Origin: Actinomyces respiraculi
Lineage (GTDB): Bacteria; Actinomycetota; Actinomycetes; Actinomycetales; Actinomycetaceae
DNA length: 64,000 nucleotides
NCBI RefSeq assembly: GCF_014595995.2
Contig: NZ_CP063989.1
Location: 2,480,001-2,544,000 of the forward strand
Reading direction: 5' to 3'
Shown: positions 60,612 through 64,000 of the stretch, piece by piece
Layout: each line of letters opens with the position of its first letter
How positions within the stretch are numbered: position 1 is the stretch's first letter
Notes under the pieces: generated by a model
Database searches by the model: none
Seen by the model: the letters and a program-made list of their open reading frames with translations, nothing else
What the model was told of the DNA's origin: nothing
Position numbers and translations under genes: made by a program

Positions 60612-62555
60612 ATGCCCGTTCCACCGCAGCCCGCACACCACCCCTCCGGCAGGCGGGGACGTCTCCTCCCCGTGCCCGACGCCCCGCTGCCCCAGCCGCC
60701 CACCCATTCCGTCGGCGCCTTCCTGCGCTGGCTGCTCAGGCGCGCCCTTACGCCCGTGCTCCTGGCGACTGTCGCGGCGACGACGTCGAACGTCATCCAG
60801 GCCATCGTGCCCGGCTTCCTCGGCGCCGCCCTCGACTCCGGCATCGAGACCGGTCTGACGCCCCGCCTGTGGGCCATCGGCCTGGGCCTGCTGCTCCTGT
60901 TCGGCGTCTACGCCATCGCAGACACGAGCTCGGACTACATCCGCATCCACGCGTGGATGCGCGTGGCCTTCGACGTCGACCGGCTCGTCGCCCGGCAGGT
61001 CTCCACCACCGGCACGGACCTGGGCCGCCAAACCTCCACCGGCGAGGTCGCGTCCATCGTGGCCTCCGACGCCCAGTACCTGGCCAACACCATCGAACGA
61101 CTGCCAGGACTCATCGGCGCAAGCGTGTCTTTCGTCGTCGTCGCCGTCCTCATGCTCAACACCTCCGTGCGCCTGGGGCTCATCGCCCTCATCGGCATGC
61201 CGCTGGTCGCCTGGATCGTCACCCTCGTCATCAAGCCCCTGCAGAAGCGCCAGTCCTACCAGCGCGAGGCCCAGTCCCAAGTGACAACCATCACGACGGA
61301 CACGGTGGCGGGCCTGCGGGTCCTGCGCGGCATCGGCGGTGAGGACGTCTTCGCCCGCCGCTACCGGGACGCCTCCCAGGAACTGCGCCGCCGGGGCGTG
61401 TCCGTCGCCAGAACCCAGTCGGTGCTCATGAGCCTGCAGGTGCTGCTGCCCGGCCTGTTCGTCGCCGTCGTCGTGTGGGTGGCGGCCCGCATGGCCGTTA
61501 CCGGCCAGATCAGCGCCGGCGAGCTCGTCACCTTCTACGGGTACACCGCCTACCTGTCCTGGCCGCTCATGGAGTTCTCCCACGCGGTGCAGGACTACGC
61601 GCGCGCCCGGGTGGGTGCCCGTCGCGCGCTGCGCCTGCTGACGGTCTCCCCCACGGCCGGCAGCGTCACCGAGCGCCTGGACCTGGACCCGGCGCGGGGC
61701 ACCGCCGTCACGGGCCCGCTCGTGGACCAGGCCTCGGGGGTACGTGTCACGCCCGGGCGCATGACCGCGCTCGTCGCCGCCGACCCGGACATCAGCGCCG
61801 CCCTGGCGACTCGCCTGGGACGCTTCCACGACGACGGCCCCGTCGTCACCCTCGCCAACCGGCCCCTGACGGACATGCCGCTGGCGGACGTGCGCGCCAG
61901 CGTCGTCGTCAGCGGCGCCACCGCCCAACTCTTCACGGGCACGCTGCGCCAGGCCCTCGACGTGCGCGGCGATCAGGCGCCGCAGCCGGTCGGGGTGGCC
62001 GCCCTCGTCGCCGCCGAGGACGAGCGGGCCAGCTCCGCCCTCGACCAGGACGTGCGGGCCCCCATCCTGCGGGCCGACGGCGACGACCGCCTTCTCGCTG
62101 CCCTCGAGGTGGCCGACGCCCACGACGTCCTGTCCTCGCTCGAGCACGGCCTGGCGGGAATGGTGACCGAGAAGGGCCGTTCCCTGTCCGGCGGGCAGCG
62201 CCAGCGCGTGGCGCTCGCCCGCGCCCTGCTCACCGAGGCCCCCACCCTCGTGCTCATTGAACCGACCAGTGCCCTGGACTCCCACACCGAGTCGCGCGTC
62301 GCCCACCGTGTCCACGAGGCGCGACGTGATCGCACCACCGTCGTCGTCACGGAATCTCCGCTGGTACTGGAGGCCTGTGACGAGGTGGTGCTGCTCGACG
62401 CCGAGGGCCGCGAGCGTGTGCGCTCCACACACCGGGACCTGCTCGCCCGGGCCCGGGCGGGTGAGGCCGACGCCCTCGCCTACCGGGCCGTCGTCGCCCG
62501 TGCCGCCGGTGAGGCGCCCGTGACGGCGTCAGCCCCCGAGGAGGTGGGACGCTGA
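60612..62555 (+). CDS. ABC exporter half-transporter with degenerate Walker A
   Basis: 647 residues. An N-terminal transmembrane domain of six helices (LLWAIGLGLLLLFGVYAIAD, VSFVVVAVLMLNTSVRLGLI, LLPGLFVAVVVWVAARMAV) is followed by a nucleotide-binding domain from about 340. The Walker A place reads MTALVAADPDISAALATR, without GxxGxGKS, and Walker B is LVLIEPTSALD, lacking the Asp. The signature SLSGGQRQRVALARAL is perfect. Such a subunit cannot form a complete site alone; it pairs with the next gene, whose start overlaps its stop (TGATG). Confidence 0.9.
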   Translation: MPVPPQPAHHPSGRRGRLLPVPDAPLPQPPTHSVGAFLRWLLRRALTPVLLATVAATTSNVIQAIVPGFLGAALDSGIETGLTPRLWAIGLGLLLLFGVYAIADTSSDYIRIHAWMRVAFDVDRLVARQVSTTGTDLGRQTSTGEVASIVASDAQYLANTIERLPGLIGASVSFVVVAVLMLNTSVRLGLIALIGMPLVAWIVTLVIKPLQKRQSYQREAQSQVTTITTDTVAGLRVLRGIGGEDVFARRYRDASQELRRRGVSVARTQSVLMSLQVLLPGLFVAVVVWVAARMAVTGQISAGELVTFYGYTAYLSWPLMEFSHAVQDYARARVGARRALRLLTVSPTAGSVTERLDLDPARGTAVTGPLVDQASGVRVTPGRMTALVAADPDISAALATRLGRFHDDGPVVTLANRPLTDMPLADVRASVVVSGATAQLFTGTLRQALDVRGDQAPQPVGVAALVAAEDERASSALDQDVRAPILRADGDDRLLAALEVADAHDVLSSLEHGLAGMVTEKGRSLSGGQRQRVALARALLTEAPTLVLIEPTSALDSHTESRVAHRVHEARRDRTTVVVTESPLVLEACDEVVLLDAEGRERVRSTHRDLLARARAGEADALAYRAVVARAAGEAPVTASAPEEVGR

Positions 62556-64000
62556 TGGCACTGCCCCTCGCCCCCGGCAAGGTCGCGATGCGCAAGACCC
62601 TCGCGATCATGGCCTCCTACCGCTGGCGCTTCTGGTGGGTCCTGCTGCTCCAGGTGACGGCCGTGCTGGCCACCCTGGTCGCCCCGCAGCTGCTCGGTCG
62701 GCTCGTCACCCGCGCCTCACAGGGCACCGCGACCATCGACTATGTGGACAAGATCGTGCTCACGATCATTCTCGTGACCATCGTCGGCGCGGTCATCAAC
62801 AGGTACGCGCAGATGTACGCGCGCACGCTCGGCGAGGCCGTCTTCGCGGACCTGCGCGAGCGGATGATGAACCGCGTCGTCCACCTGCCGCTCAGCGCCG
62901 TCGAATCCGCCGGCACCGGGGACCTCGTGGGCCGCACCACCAATGACGTCTCCCGCATCGAGTTCCTCGTGCGCGTCGGCATCCCCCAGATCATGGTGTG
63001 CACGGTGACGATCATCTTCACGATCGTCGCTGCCGCCGTGAGCAACCCACTGCTGGCGCTGGGACTGCTCGTCGTCGGACCTCCCGTGTACCTCATGATG
63101 AGCTGGTACCTGCCCCTGTCGGTGCCCGCCTACCGGGCGACCTCCTCCGCCTACGCCCGCCTGAACGGAGCGGTCTCCGAGACGGTCGAGCAGGCGCAGA
63201 CTGTTGACGCCCTGGGTATCGGCACACTGCGTGAAAAGACGGTCCTCACCCACGTGACGGAGGCGTGGAGCCTGGAGCGGTTCACCGCGGGCCTGCGGCT
63301 GCGGCTACTGCTCGTGCTCGACGTTGCCTGGCGTGCGCCCGTCGTCGTCATCCTCCTGTGGGGCGCCTTCCTCGCCGGCCACGGCGTGGTCTCGCTCGGG
63401 GCGATCACGACGGTGGCCCTGTACGCGATGGAGCTACGCAAGCCCATCGGCCAACTCACGTTCTGGATCGATGAGGTGCAGGTGGGCCAGGCCTCCCTGT
63501 CGCGCATCCTCGGCGTCGAGGAGGTCCCGGCGGACCGCACCCCCACCGGGGCGGTCCCGCAGGACACGCGCATCGTGCTGCGCGACGTGTGCTTCTCCTA
63601 CCGCGAGGGCATCGAGGTGCTGCACGATGTGAGCCTGGAGCTGCGTCCCGGGGAGCGGCTGGCCGTCGTCGGCCCCTCCGGTTCGGGCAAGTCCACGCTG
63701 GGACGGATGCTCGCGGGGATTCACCCGCCGAGCTCCGGGTCGGTCACGGTGGGCGGGGTGGCGCTGACGGACCTGCCGGAGGAGGAGCTGCGCCGTCACG
63801 TCGCACTCGTCACCCAGGAACACCACGTCTTCGTCGGCACCATCGCCGACAACGTCCGCCTGGGCCGGCCGGATGCCGATGACGCCACCGTGCGCGGCGC
63901 CATCGAGGCGATCGGCGCCAGCACCTGGGTGAACGAGCTCGACGACGGCATGGACACGATGGTCGGCTCCGGGCACCTCGCACTCACCCCGGCGCAGGCA
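62555..64000 (+). CDS. ABC exporter half-transporter, partner subunit (3' end outside window)
   Basis: 482 codons are visible and the frame is open at the end. Transmembrane helices include YRWRFWWVLLLQVTAVLATL, IVLTIILVTIVGAVIN, ALGLLVVGPPVYLMMSWYLP and APVVVILLWGAFLAG. The NBD has Walker A VVGPSGSGKSTLG (near 372-380) and the Q loop ALVTQEHHVFVGTI. At the place of the LSGGQ signature it reads HLALTPAQA, i.e. degenerate. With the upstream subunit this gives a heterodimeric exporter (TM287/288-like) with one good and one dead ATP site. Confidence 0.9.
   Translation, partial: MALPLAPGKVAMRKTLAIMASYRWRFWWVLLLQVTAVLATLVAPQLLGRLVTRASQGTATIDYVDKIVLTIILVTIVGAVINRYAQMYARTLGEAVFADLRERMMNRVVHLPLSAVESAGTGDLVGRTTNDVSRIEFLVRVGIPQIMVCTVTIIFTIVAAAVSNPLLALGLLVVGPPVYLMMSWYLPLSVPAYRATSSAYARLNGAVSETVEQAQTVDALGIGTLREKTVLTHVTEAWSLERFTAGLRLRLLLVLDVAWRAPVVVILLWGAFLAGHGVVSLGAITTVALYAMELRKPIGQLTFWIDEVQVGQASLSRILGVEEVPADRTPTGAVPQDTRIVLRDVCFSYREGIEVLHDVSLELRPGERLAVVGPSGSGKSTLGRMLAGIHPPSSGSVTVGGVALTDLPEEELRRHVALVTQEHHVFVGTIADNVRLGRPDADDATVRGAIEAIGASTWVNELDDGMDTMVGSGHLALTPAQA

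Overview
The window is about 70% G+C DNA from an actinobacterium. Gene content (pyruvate phosphate dikinase, ClpC, a GlnR-like regulator, a MutT1-type Nudix/phosphatase beside ppk, metY-metX, NlpC/P60 with coiled coil, DUF2516, FABP-like protein) and heavy use of GTG starts fit Actinomyces or a close relative. This assignment is inference from gene content; no rRNA is present.

Layout. Positions 1-9784 hold the 3' part of a type III CRISPR effector operon on the + strand: the C-terminal end of Cas10 (intact GGDD), a Cas7-Cas5-type fusion, a double Cas7 protein, a Csx19-like subunit, and two consecutive large TIGR03986-type RAMP proteins. Genes overlap or abut, so they form one transcription unit. 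The composition resembles the III-D variant (III-Dv) built from fused Cas7 subunits. No array, cas1, cas2 or cas6 lies in the window. It is followed by an XRE gene with a broken partner, a 23-bp tandem repeat array and an AAA_14/DUF4143 ATPase.

Positions 12.5-40.3 kb are mostly housekeeping: AIM24, hpt, dacB, ppa, an NlpC/P60 hydrolase, metY-metX, a RAMA-domain protein, ppdK, clpC, dtd, DUF2516, ygfZ, an FABP-like protein, a GlnR-like regulator, mutT1-ppk. Within it, 17.9-18.6 kb is a non-coding block bounded by 60-bp inverted repeats.

Positions 40.4-48.0 kb are a decayed accessory island beginning at a tRNA-Lys gene with an integrase remnant. It contains DUF488, a frameshifted dual-OB gene, a PD-(D/E)XK (HsdR N-terminal-like) gene, two HTH genes, a DUF3800 gene cut by an IS3-family remnant, a 1029-bp inverted-repeat element nested inside that IS3 transposase, and a HicA/HicB-like pair with a perfect 15-bp inverted-repeat operator. 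From 48.1 kb to the end the chromosome returns to core functions: a DEAD-box helicase, transporters, EEP hydrolase, MsrB, MscS channel, PadR regulator with a membrane protein, tRNA-Phe/Asp/Glu, a metallopeptidase, a GH3 lipoprotein, and a heterodimeric ABC exporter whose second subunit runs off the end.
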